A stretch of 64,000 nucleotides of DNA. It comes from W0P28-013 sp963658575 (GTDB lineage Bacteria; Bacteroidota; Bacteroidia; Bacteroidales; Paludibacteraceae). The number at the start of each line of letters is the position of its first letter. Positions within the stretch are counted from its first letter, which is position 1. The stretch covers positions 1-64,000 of the forward strand of contig CAVKQB010000005.1 in NCBI GenBank assembly GCA_963658575.1, read 5' to 3'. A model generated the notes under the pieces. The model made no database searches. It was not told where the DNA came from and saw only the letters and a program-made list of their open reading frames with translations. Made by a program: the position numbers and the translations under genes. This document shows, piece after piece, positions 53,901-62,144 of this stretch.

Positions 53901-56900
53901 AGTTTGTCGCCATCGGTGAGCGTGTCGGTTACGAGAATCTCCAGCGGATAGAGGCCGTTGGCGCACTGTCCGGCGGCGGGATAGGTTTCGCCGTTGAATA
54001 CGAATGCCGTCTTCTCGAATACGGGAAGTTTGGTACGCATGGCGCAGGCGGCTTCGCTCAGTTCGTCTTTCGCGTAGGCGGTGCGCACTTCGTAATTCTT
54101 CTTGGCAGAGAGTGGGCTTTGGTGTACCAATTGCGCCAGATAGATTATCCAGCGTTCCTTGCCCGACTCGTAGTTGCGAATGTAGCGCAGCAGCGTGGTA
54201 TCGCTATCGTATTGCGCAATCGAGTCCAACAGGGCTTTGGCCGAAACGGCAGTTTCCGCTTCCGTGGGCGTGAAATCTTTTGCCGGAGTAACCAGATAGC
54301 CGTAGTCGGCCGATACGGACTTGCCGTCTTGATAGTAGTTGGTTTTTATGGCCTTGCCTTTCGACACGTCGTAGATGTCGTAGAAGAGTTGTGTGTTGTA
54401 TTTATCCACGCCAGTGAATTGCGTGTAATCCGCTTTGATGATGGTTACCATCTGGTCGCCTTTGGCGTTGCGGCTGCAGTCGGTGCTGGCTTGGAACGAT
54501 TCGAGTGGCGTAGGCGAAGCGTAGAGGTAGATGTCGTCCAACAGGAAGTCGTTGCCGTCGTTGTCGGAGGCGTAGTTCATCACGCTGATGCGCGTCTCGT
54601 CGTAGTTTTGTGCGCCTACCAGCGGGAAGTTCACCTGCTGCCAATTGACGCTGCCGTCGAGCGGACCCGTGCAGAATGCGCCTATCGACTCCCATTCGCC
54701 GCCCGCAACGCGCCCTTCGATGTCGAATTGCAGAATCGGCTGTGTCTTGTTGTTGTAGTTGGCGTTGGCCACCCAAGCGGCGCAGTAGAGTTGCTGTCCC
54801 GAGCAGATGGTGGCGTTGGTGGAGAGGGTTACGACCTTGCCAGGCAACTGCGCGCCGTCCACATAGAGGCAGTAGCCGTTTTCGGCTCCGCCGTGTTGCG
54901 CAATGTTTTTGCCCCAATAGGCGTATTGTCCCTGTTCGCTCGGACAATTCGTGCCTATCGCATTCACTATGGCATATTCGCCGTAGAACGGGAATGGAAT
55001 TTGGTCGCCGCTTCCACTCATGCTTCGTGTGCCACGGAACGACTGTCCTTGCGTTACCGAATAGGGATAGCAGTAGCCAAAACTGCTCTCTTGGGCACCG
55101 AGCGGTTTGGGATAGATGACGCAGTTGGTGGTGCCGGGTTTGTCGTAGTCGAAGTTCTGCTCGGCAAGCAGCACATAGTTGCGCTCGATGTCCTCTTTGG
55201 TGATGAGCGCAGTGGTCGATGGGCCGTAGTCCGAGGCGACGGCGAAATGTATCGTCCAGCGGGCAAGCAGGAGCGTATCGGCCAGACTGATGCCGTTGTA
55301 TTTGTCCCATATCGTCTTGCCAAACGAGCCGCCGTAGGTGCCGTTGGCAGCAGGCTCGATGCGGTATTCATAGACTACCGAATCTGGTATTGCCCGCTGT
55401 ACGGTGCGGAAATCGTAGCGCGAGCCAAGCGTGTTGCGCGCTTGTGGATAATCGGTTCCGTCCGCCACTTGCATGGCTGGAGTCTGCAACACGCCGTTTT
55501 TGTAGAAGCGCACCTCTACCGAGTCCAAGTTCGCGCTCATCGAGAGGCGCAACAGGGTGTCGCGCGGCGTGCCGAGGGTGTTTATCTTCACGGGAACGAA
55601 GTAGCAGAGGTCGCTCGGGCGGTCCATCGTGGCATTGTCGTTGTAGGGATAGGCCGAGGCGTATTTGGTGCGGAGAATGACATTCTTGCCGACAGGCGCA
55701 GTGATGGTGTAATCCTCGAAATAGTTGCCACTCTTGGCGGTGAATTTCGAGAGCGAGTCGGCCATTTGGCTTGCGGGGCGCAGGTGGAATATCTGGCGGT
55801 AACTGATAGTCGGCTCTTGCACCTGTTTGGCAGAGGCGAGGTCTATCTTGTAGTCCGTGTAGTTGCTCATATCCACGGCGATATCGCGCTCCGCGGGCAG
55901 GTCGTTGCCGGTGGTGTCCCAGCCAAGCACGACGGGAATGACCATGTTCGACAGGGCGGCTTCTTGCTCGTTCAGCGAGCCAGCCTCGTCGAGCCCAGCC
56001 CACATCCAGCCTCTGCCCTTCTCCATGGCGTAGTACAAGCCCTGCGAGGTGGACGGCGTGCTGTTGATGGAGTCGTAGAGCCAAAGGCTCACGCCGTTGT
56101 CGTTGATGTTTTTGGCGGGCGGCCGTTGGTAGAAATCGCTTTGAGTCTTGTAAGTGCCGTCCTTGCGGCTGCGGTAGAAGCGCGGGTCTGCGCCTGTGTT
56201 GTAGTCGTACCAGCGTTGCCAGCCGAAGAAGTTACGCTCGCGGGGACGCAGTTCCACCTTTTCGCCAGGGTAATAGTAGATGGTGGTCTCGTGGGTATGC
56301 ACGCTCTGCCGTCCCTCGTCATCGACGGTGGTGTAGCCCCAGCCGCCTTGTGGAACAAAATCTATTTCGCCTGCCGAGGCGTGGTTCAACTGCTCGATGG
56401 GAATGACGCGCGTGTAGGTCGTCTTCATCTCTTTGTTTTTGAAATAGTGCAGCAGCACGTTCGAGCGGTTAACGTTCAGCGGGTTGGCTTCGGCGGTAAG
56501 CGTAATGCTCGTGCCGCCTTCGTCGAACTCTTTGTCCGCCGTAATGGTCAGCCAACTGCAAGGGTCTTCCTCCAACTTGGCAGAGTGTTCCACGCGGTCG
56601 AGCAGTTCCTCCGAGCCAGGAGTAAGTTTCTCCCGCCCAAGCTCGATGGCGGCCTTCTCTACGCGCTCTTTGGTGTAGAGTTTGATGGTGTTCTCCACCA
56701 CGAGCGAGTCGTAGGTAACCTCCACCGACCCTCCATCGGCGGGGAAAATAATTTGGCTTTGGCTCAGATAAGGCACGAGTTTCTGCTCGTGGTAGTAGTG
56801 GTACGACTCACGGATAATAGGCTGCTTGTAGTAGTACACCTCTTGCCCGTTCTTGGTAATGGCAAAACGCAGCGTATCGGTGAAGTCCGCCCAATAGGCA

Positions 56901-58210
56901 CCGTCGGGACGGGAATAGTAGGTGCCTGTTACGTAGTTGAGCGGGCTGCGGCCTTTGGGGAAGAACTGAACGACAAACCACTGCATCTTAAACGGGTCGG
57001 GGTCGTCGTCCGTACCCCAGTCCAAACTGTCTTTCATCACGCGGTAGTCTATCATCAGACGGGCGGTGTCGCGGTACTGCATGCCCCACTCTGCCCCGGG
57101 TTGGTTGTAGATGCCAGGAGCGGTGATGTCGCTATACCACTTGTAGACGGGCAAACTCTTGCCGCCGTCGTTTATCAAAGAGCAGGTGTGACCGTAGCCG
57201 CGTTTCTGCATCTTACGGAAATCCAGCGTGAGTGTATTTTCGGAGTATAGCCATTCGGTGTCGTAGCCGTCCTGCACGCCCGCTACGGAGTAGTAGCCCG
57301 ACCAGATGGTCATCTGCGGGTAGATATAGAGCATGGCGGTGCTGTCTGCCTCTGCCTTGGCACTGTCTGGCTCGTAGGCGTAGTAGGTGTCCGAGCACCA
57401 AGTGGTGGCTATCAGGCTGTCTTGGTCTTCGGCATACGACCACTTCTCGTAGTAGGCGGGGTGAATGGTGGTGGTGCTGGGGTCGGAGGTGTAAGCCCAG
57501 CGGTCGTTTTTCTTGTCGAAATAGAGGTAGTATTCCGTGCCGGCTCCGTCCGACACAAGCGGGTATGCCAAGGTGCGCAGGTGCGTTTTGTAGTCCAGCA
57601 CGCGCGTCCATTGGTGGTCGATGGCCGACGAATTTTCGTATGCGTCAACAAGGGTTATCGTTACCGTGCCGTCGGTGCCGACCTCGGTGCGCACCCATTG
57701 ACCGGTAGCAAGATTTTGGTAGCGGCGGTAGTTGGTGCCGTCGTTGTCGCCTTGTACCACGCGCCAGAGATTGACGGTAGAAGCGTCGGTGGGCAATACG
57801 GTGGCCGAAGCGGCTATGGTGGTGCCATCAGCACTGATGGTCATATAGACGAATTTCACCTCTTCGCGGTAGTAGTGTACGGTCTGCGTGCCGTCCGTCG
57901 CCGTGATGGTGTCGGAGTAGTAGAAGAGCGAACGCCCGTAGGCCGTCTTCTTGCCCGTGTATTCTCGCTTCGAAATTTCTGTGATAGAGGTGCTTACGGG
58001 ATAACCAAATAGGCAGGTGTCGCCTGCTGCGATGGGATTGCTACCCGAAGCGGAGCGGGTGTTGTCGTCGTAAGTGTCGATGACCAATCCTGCCATGTTC
58101 GCCATGTGCAGATTGCTCCACAAATTGCCGGCCTGCAGGCCTCCTACGGCGATGACCGCCGCTATCGCTATTGCGCCACTTACTACACCCAACTGGATAC
58201 GCTTTTTCAT
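50927..58210 (-). CDS. giant T9SS-exported cell-surface protein
   Basis: A 2427-residue exported protein. An N-terminal signal/membrane segment (VVSGAIAIAAVIAVGGLQAG) precedes a beta-rich, aromatic and Asp/Thr-rich body. A segment near residues 550-590 (SWLTITADKEFDEGG then ITLTAEANPLNVNRS) resembles a BACON domain. A lectin-like jelly-roll stretch with QFDIEGRVAGGEWESIGAF and NDFLLDDIYLYASP lies near 1170-1235. It ends in a type A T9SS tail with EIRVYDLVGRLLTSAAP and HQKVLVK. No enzymatic motif is recognised, so adhesion or glycan contact is only a guess. It is probably co-transcribed with the upstream 210-residue protein, 27 bases away. Confidence 0.85.
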   Translation of the reverse strand: MKKRIQLGVVSGAIAIAAVIAVGGLQAGNLWSNLHMANMAGLVIDTYDDNTRSASGSNPIAAGDTCLFGYPVSTSITEISKREYTGKKTAYGRSLFYYSDTITATDGTQTVHYYREEVKFVYMTISADGTTIAASATVLPTDASTVNLWRVVQGDNDGTNYRRYQNLATGQWVRTEVGTDGTVTITLVDAYENSSAIDHQWTRVLDYKTHLRTLAYPLVSDGAGTEYYLYFDKKNDRWAYTSDPSTTTIHPAYYEKWSYAEDQDSLIATTWCSDTYYAYEPDSAKAEADSTAMLYIYPQMTIWSGYYSVAGVQDGYDTEWLYSENTLTLDFRKMQKRGYGHTCSLINDGGKSLPVYKWYSDITAPGIYNQPGAEWGMQYRDTARLMIDYRVMKDSLDWGTDDDPDPFKMQWFVVQFFPKGRSPLNYVTGTYYSRPDGAYWADFTDTLRFAITKNGQEVYYYKQPIIRESYHYYHEQKLVPYLSQSQIIFPADGGSVEVTYDSLVVENTIKLYTKERVEKAAIELGREKLTPGSEELLDRVEHSAKLEEDPCSWLTITADKEFDEGGTSITLTAEANPLNVNRSNVLLHYFKNKEMKTTYTRVIPIEQLNHASAGEIDFVPQGGWGYTTVDDEGRQSVHTHETTIYYYPGEKVELRPRERNFFGWQRWYDYNTGADPRFYRSRKDGTYKTQSDFYQRPPAKNINDNGVSLWLYDSINSTPSTSQGLYYAMEKGRGWMWAGLDEAGSLNEQEAALSNMVIPVVLGWDTTGNDLPAERDIAVDMSNYTDYKIDLASAKQVQEPTISYRQIFHLRPASQMADSLSKFTAKSGNYFEDYTITAPVGKNVILRTKYASAYPYNDNATMDRPSDLCYFVPVKINTLGTPRDTLLRLSMSANLDSVEVRFYKNGVLQTPAMQVADGTDYPQARNTLGSRYDFRTVQRAIPDSVVYEYRIEPAANGTYGGSFGKTIWDKYNGISLADTLLLARWTIHFAVASDYGPSTTALITKEDIERNYVLLAEQNFDYDKPGTTNCVIYPKPLGAQESSFGYCYPYSVTQGQSFRGTRSMSGSGDQIPFPFYGEYAIVNAIGTNCPSEQGQYAYWGKNIAQHGGAENGYCLYVDGAQLPGKVVTLSTNATICSGQQLYCAAWVANANYNNKTQPILQFDIEGRVAGGEWESIGAFCTGPLDGSVNWQQVNFPLVGAQNYDETRISVMNYASDNDGNDFLLDDIYLYASPTPLESFQASTDCSRNAKGDQMVTIIKADYTQFTGVDKYNTQLFYDIYDVSKGKAIKTNYYQDGKSVSADYGYLVTPAKDFTPTEAETAVSAKALLDSIAQYDSDTTLLRYIRNYESGKERWIIYLAQLVHQSPLSAKKNYEVRTAYAKDELSEAACAMRTKLPVFEKTAFVFNGETYPAAGQCANGLYPLEILVTDTLTDGDKLIHLQAYAKGDWLLGIDSDDAWYYSYLDPDEDVAYQEMTTERETQCNAAFEAAYGYTREQVDAAIADLRRDTINQKSNYLATDLSKVNANTEYWDDQSHYEIIKTLVEQKKLVLWQERQQIYMRSEDTCRYWIYPIAGTAKTVYNGNTYILNECANPTYIMVFSVKSDYVLNLSNKATADITGNDVPRVRISEHNAHNQFYVPIKEIGKNVAICYDSTQVVLSTDPVVSPLIGTPGFSMHFSQDKFNGYDGASANYYDVGDSIVFHYIDQDHVDSMKWVHNNQSGWKEGHPGLWVVNSHPMRAGYEYTLRLQMKVRGTTAEMDDGDSGCLLGYSYINVVVVPDTVIWTPTAMTGDSLYLWGDDRNWRGIVDGKVLDHGYAPLKNTMVILPEHNADFLDEMKYPTIQPDCDPYILYPEDVHYHTNVCKKVQFRSGAKIIGQEYLAYNEAYVNATLPANDWYTVASPMQATYSGDLFVPHTGKYSAGASTESSADFEVNGFQGERTKYAAYAVWASYYNQNVTVVTPTGWDYRYSTTADFIESNTMGKKLEPGQGFAVAGFGPTDDTQSLTIKLPKPDTEYEYYDSVTLQPNGMVETLDRDSAYRLGFVPASDGAMHITLTILNQKTDGSATPIAGQQGFLFGNPTMAYINMAKFLDDNQNVLNIGSYQVEVDGKWETIKRDVTTTDLFLRPMQSAMVASQDVTGDIRTVEVSLKPEHLSLVPRNRTTTRQASAHARAQGRTLRPELMKITALSGGQDKDGDWQYQRGETQLALMDFTSNGYDSNEDVRLISSGVEYGVNDNTLTTPVNIYTLADNQPLAADLRPEMKTVPLGFVLHSDFRSDSLTLYFHTSTNWSEECYLCDSKTGEKTRLYNDICVRIATPANHEIRYYLQGEADTPDNPNDTPTDNAIPAIDTDGVEQITAFSNAQESIVVVASSDIAEIRVYDLVGRLLTSAAPTVGTSVCTLTAPSGIALVYVRLQSAAIGHQKVLVK

Positions 58211-58237
58211 CTTGCTGTGTCTTGGATTTATGTTAAT

Positions 58238-58870
58238 CTATAATATCAATTCGTAATTCTTATTTCTCTTCAGGCGCGTACGCTTGAAAAGGCAGTAGCC
58301 CGCTGCGAAAAACAGCAGGGATATCACCGCATCGCCTACGGGTGCTTGTGGCGGCACCTCTCCGACGGGGTCGGAGCCAGGACGTTTGATGCGTAAAAAT
58401 TTATTGCTGTGATCTATGGAACTCATCTCGTCGAAAACGTCGCCTGCACCAGCATCCATGTCGCTGAACAGTTTGGCGGATCTGACGGTAGAAAAACCCC
58501 AATCGTTGGTGCTGAACGGTGCGCTCATCTCGGCGGTGCGGGTTATGCGCGACGTGCGTGTCGACGAGAACGACCGATAGCCGTTCTTGCCGCCTCCAAA
58601 GTCTACGCCAGGCGTTCCAGCCGATGTGCCAGGCAGGCGTTTGGCCGCATTGATGCCGAGCGCATTGCGGCGGCAAGTGGCCACCGACGAGCTGGGCTGT
58701 TGCGCAAAACGCGTGGCGAAATCATTCACTAATCCCACATTTTTTGCCCTGCCGCAACCGTATGCCGCTTGGTCGGCCGAAACCCATGTCGAAAAAAAGT
58801 CCTCTGCAGAAACACTTTCGATGCCCCATAGGAGCATCGCGTAAATCAGAAATTTATAGTGGATAGACAT
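58238..58870 (-). CDS. small exported protein with a sorting-like C-terminal membrane tail
   Basis: A 210-residue protein with a signal peptide (FLIYAMLLWGIESVSA), a polar middle, and a tripartite end: PVGDA, a hydrophobic helix (VISLLFFAAGYCLF) and a basic cluster (KRTRLKRNK). This architecture resembles processed sorting tails, and a P-[IV]-GD-x tail of this type is often seen in Bacteroidales genes next to very large T9SS proteins. No catalytic motif is recognised. It begins downstream of a good promoter and precedes the giant gene by 27 bases. An accessory or anchor role is inference. Confidence 0.65.
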   Translation of the reverse strand: MSIHYKFLIYAMLLWGIESVSAEDFFSTWVSADQAAYGCGRAKNVGLVNDFATRFAQQPSSSVATCRRNALGINAAKRLPGTSAGTPGVDFGGGKNGYRSFSSTRTSRITRTAEMSAPFSTNDWGFSTVRSAKLFSDMDAGAGDVFDEMSSIDHSNKFLRIKRPGSDPVGEVPPQAPVGDAVISLLFFAAGYCLFKRTRLKRNKNYELIL

Positions 58871-58918
58871 CTCTTCCTCTTTTTAGTCAAAAAAAGTTCT
58901 CTTCTCCAAAATTGGCGG

Positions 58919-58950
58919 CAAAAGTAGAACTTTTTTCTAATGCAACCAAA
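58919..58950 (-). promoter_or_regulatory. promoter of the giant T9SS operon
   Basis: On the minus strand TTTG (58950-58947), a 20-bp spacer and TACTTTTG (58926-58919) match the Bacteroidota consensus exactly, 48 bp before the ATG at 58870. Confidence 0.75.
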
Positions 58951-59483
58951 CTTTTCGCTCGTTGGCAGTTCACTTTTTTGCGCATTCTACGCCACCAACA
59001 GAGCCTAAGTTGCTGACTATTTGAGGATTTGAGGATTATTATTCATTGTTAATTATTCATTCTTAATTCTTAATTAGTCTTTAACCCCCTCCGTCGCTAC
59101 GCTCCTCGTCCCCCTATCCTCGCTGCGCTCGGCAGAGGGACAGAATTGAATCATTGAATCACTGAATTATTGAATGATTGAATTTTGGGGCGCATTCTCT
59201 CCCCCTGCTGCGCAGCAGATAGGGGGAGTACCCACGCAGTGGGGGTAGGGGTTTTATGTCAATTGACAATTGATAATGAACAATGAATAATTGTTTGCGC
59301 CCAAAATCATCTTTGCTCTATGTTCTAAAAAAAGCACGGGATTACAAATCCCGTGCGACCAAAAAATTGAATCATTGACTTATTGAATTCTCAATTTGTA
59401 AATTTTTCATTATCAATTATCCATTGTCAATTAAACAACTCCTCACTCCTCATTTCTCACTACTAACTGCTAACTCCTCACTC
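58951..59483. repeat. intergenic repeat cluster with inverted GC-rich modules
   Basis: No gene. It contains AATTAAGAATTAAG-type runs (about 59040-59080), an inverted copy of the 62-bp GC-rich module (59083-59143), a second related hairpin module CTCTCCCCCTGCTGCG...GGGGTAGGGG (about 59198-59251), a GCACGGGATT/AATCCCGTGC hairpin (about 59333-59358), and ACTCCTCA heptamers leading into the next gene's end (about 59435-59485). Confidence 0.75.
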
Positions 59484-61406
59484 CTAATTTTTTTGAAATG
59501 TTCCGAGCAATTGGTTCATGGCCGCCACAAATTCGCGCGGATTGCCGGTGCGGTGCTGCGAGTAGGTGAGCGCATTCGACTTGTCGGTGCTTTGGTATTC
59601 CAACAGGCTTTTGCCGTACGGCCCCAAGAATATCTCCTTGGTAGTGCCGTTCATCTCGATGAAGATAGATGTGTCGCGCAAGGCGATGGCGTTGATGTTG
59701 CGGTAGAATATCGAATCGGTGTCGCACGGTTCGAGTTCATTCTTGTAGGTGTCCCAATAGTTGTAGTTGATAATCAACCGGTCGCGTTGCGGCACGGCCA
59801 CTACATAGTACACACGGTCGAGCACGTCGTAAGGGTTGTTGGTCCACTGTTTGTCGGGGTCGTCCTTGCGGTACTGCACAAAGTAGTTGAGGAACAGAAT
59901 TTTGCCAGGCACCTCTTTTTCGTCGAATATGCCACAATTTTTCAGCGTTTGGGTTACGGGGTCGCCAAAGGGAATCACCTCGTTGCTGCCCGACAGAAAT
60001 TCGCGGCAAAAGTCGACCATATCGAGCAATTTGGCGCGGTTGTGGTAGATGTCCAACGCGTGTTCGTATTTGTTCTGATTTTCGCGCTCTTCGTTGGCTA
60101 CCTCGCGCCGCTGACGGCTCACACGCGAGAACCGAACTATGGTTTTCAGCAAAAAGATGATGAACGGCAACAGCAGCACAAGCACATCTACGGCGATGCG
60201 CCAATCTTTGGCCACACCAAAATAACCCGTTACTTTGCCCTGATGCTCTTCGGCCACAACGGAGCCGTTGATGGTTTGCTTTTGGCCGTTTTCGTCGATG
60301 TCGTACGACACCAGTTTGTAGTCAGCCCAGAATATGCTGTCTTTTTCGGCGCGCGCAATGCTGTCGGCACGCAACTTTTCCTTGATTTCGTTGCGTTCGG
60401 CTTTCGATAGTTTTTTGTCCCGATAGAGTGCGTTGTACTCTTGTTGCACGGTTTGCTGCGGATGCGTTTTTATCTCGCACACGCCCCAATTCTCCTTGGC
60501 TTCGAACAACAGCACAGCGACCATCACGGCCACCGTTGCAACCGCCATGACGATGAGGCGTACAATCATATTGCCGATGGGATAACTGGGTTTGTCCAGT
60601 TTTTGCGGCTTTTGCGGCTCGTACATGTAGTCGAAAAAGTTCAAGCGTTCTTGCGGGTCGGTCAAGCGTCGCACGGCATCGTGCCAATTTTCGGGCAGTT
60701 CGTTGTCTCGGTCGCTCGGAATGCTCACGCGGAAACTCTCGAGATACGAGAGGTCGGCTTCGCGCTTGCGGTTTTCCGCCTGTTTTTCGCCCTTCAGCAG
60801 TTGGAGATATTCCACATTTTTCGGGTCGGAAATTTTCACATGCGTCTCAATCTCCGTCAGCTCGTCGGCTTCGGGCAGCATGGTCTGGATTTTGGCAAAA
60901 AGTTCGTCGGGCGTTTCGCCATGCACTTGCAAACCGTTGGCCACGAACGCTCCTTGGCGCAAAATCATTTGCAAAATCAGATATTTGCGCTTTTTCTGCA
61001 GATTTGTAGCGGTGTGCAGCCACTCTTCGATTTTCTCGGCACGGTTAGTGTCGATCATTTTGGGCGATTTCCCCTCGAAGAGCGACAGCGCGTAGTAGTA
61101 GTACATGTCGGGCTCGGTGGGCTGCTGATCGACGGCCATCTTGAAGTTGCGCTGCGCCAATTCGTAGTTTTTCAGCCCCAGATAGAACAGCCCCATGGCA
61201 AAAAGGGCGTTGGTGTCCTTGGGATTGTCGGCGGCCTTTTGCTTGAATGCGTCGATGTATTGTTGCGCCATCTCGTTGGTCATCTTCAGCGGATCGACCT
61301 CCGAGGCTACGAGTTTGTTCACTGCGCCGCATTTCGGACAAACGCTCTGCCCTTCTTTGAGCGGACTGGTGCATTCGCTACACCGGAGTACTTTTATCAG
61401 TGCCAT
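59484..61406 (-). CDS. zinc-ribbon, TPR-containing membrane protein
   Basis: A 640-residue protein. The N-terminus has a zinc ribbon (LRCSECTSPLKEGQSVCPKCG, Cys pairs at about 9/12 and 23/26). TPR-like helices follow at about 45-125 (ALFAMGLFYLGLKNYELAQRNF, YYYYALSLFEGKSPK). Two hydrophobic segments (about 275-295 and 405-425) flank a soluble loop. The C-terminal part is a mixed domain with no motif I recognise. It is the last gene of a three-gene unit with a small membrane protein and an SPFH protein, 42 bases from the former. Function unknown. Confidence 0.75.
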   Translation of the reverse strand: MALIKVLRCSECTSPLKEGQSVCPKCGAVNKLVASEVDPLKMTNEMAQQYIDAFKQKAADNPKDTNALFAMGLFYLGLKNYELAQRNFKMAVDQQPTEPDMYYYYALSLFEGKSPKMIDTNRAEKIEEWLHTATNLQKKRKYLILQMILRQGAFVANGLQVHGETPDELFAKIQTMLPEADELTEIETHVKISDPKNVEYLQLLKGEKQAENRKREADLSYLESFRVSIPSDRDNELPENWHDAVRRLTDPQERLNFFDYMYEPQKPQKLDKPSYPIGNMIVRLIVMAVATVAVMVAVLLFEAKENWGVCEIKTHPQQTVQQEYNALYRDKKLSKAERNEIKEKLRADSIARAEKDSIFWADYKLVSYDIDENGQKQTINGSVVAEEHQGKVTGYFGVAKDWRIAVDVLVLLLPFIIFLLKTIVRFSRVSRQRREVANEERENQNKYEHALDIYHNRAKLLDMVDFCREFLSGSNEVIPFGDPVTQTLKNCGIFDEKEVPGKILFLNYFVQYRKDDPDKQWTNNPYDVLDRVYYVVAVPQRDRLIINYNYWDTYKNELEPCDTDSIFYRNINAIALRDTSIFIEMNGTTKEIFLGPYGKSLLEYQSTDKSNALTYSQHRTGNPREFVAAMNQLLGTFQKN

Positions 61407-61448
61407 GTTTTTTCGGGATTATTGGTGATGATTGTGTGTTGCCGATGG

Positions 61449-62120
61449 TCAATTGTTTTTGATGCTCTCGATGTATTGCGCTATTTTGCCAAAATCGATT
61501 TGTCCGCCATCGACACCGCGCTGTAGTTCGTCCAGCACGAGTTGTAGTGTGTGCGCATTGTCGGGTTTTTGCAGGCGTGCTGGCGGCAGCGACTTCACGT
61601 CGCGCACGAGGCGTGCCATCTCCTGTTCGTCGCCGTTGTAGCGTCGGGCGAGTGCCTCTATTTCGCTCACGGCGTTGCGCACGGTTTGGGTGTTTGCCTC
61701 GAGTTTTTGCTGACGCGCCTCGTGGTTCGAGTCGGTTTCGGCCATAAAAATGGCCGGAATGCACCACAAAAGCGTAATCACCAGCAGCACCGCGATGTAC
61801 CATTTGAAATCGATGTCGAGACCTACGCCAGCCGTGAGAACGGCGTAAGCAACCATCACGACGATGCCTGCCAGCAGATAAAACAGCCCATACGTGCCAA
61901 TCGTTACACTCAACCACGGCGAAACGCCTTGGACATCGCAGCGCAAAAACGCCAGCCAGCCAAAGAAAACGGCTTCCAACAGGAGCGTGTAGCAAAGGTT
62001 GAACCAGAAAAGTGCCGTGGTCTCTTCGGGTTTGAACAGCAAAAACAGTACGAGCGTAACCAACGCTGTTATCGTAGGCAGCACGATTTGTGCCAATCGG
62101 TTGATGTTTTTTGTTGCCAT
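61449..62120 (-). CDS. four-to-five-helix membrane protein with a helical C-terminus
   Basis: A 223-residue protein with hydrophobic segments at about 12-30, 35-60, 70-95 and 108-128, and a charged helical C-terminal half (HEARQQKLEANTQTVRNAVSEIEALARRY) likely cytosolic. No family is recognised. It is sandwiched between the SPFH and zinc-ribbon/TPR genes with gaps of 24 and 42 bases, so the three are almost certainly co-expressed. A membrane platform role for the complex is suggested by the arrangement only. Confidence 0.7.
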   Translation of the reverse strand: MATKNINRLAQIVLPTITALVTLVLFLLFKPEETTALFWFNLCYTLLLEAVFFGWLAFLRCDVQGVSPWLSVTIGTYGLFYLLAGIVVMVAYAVLTAGVGLDIDFKWYIAVLLVITLLWCIPAIFMAETDSNHEARQQKLEANTQTVRNAVSEIEALARRYNGDEQEMARLVRDVKSLPPARLQKPDNAHTLQLVLDELQRGVDGGQIDFGKIAQYIESIKNN

Positions 62121-62144
62121 AGTGTTTTGTTTTTTCTGAAAAAG

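Noticed and set aside
52502..57250. A 1582-codon open frame antisense to the giant T9SS gene
   Set aside because: Long antisense frames are expected opposite biased GC-rich coding sequence; the minus-strand protein has a signal peptide and T9SS tail, this one has neither.
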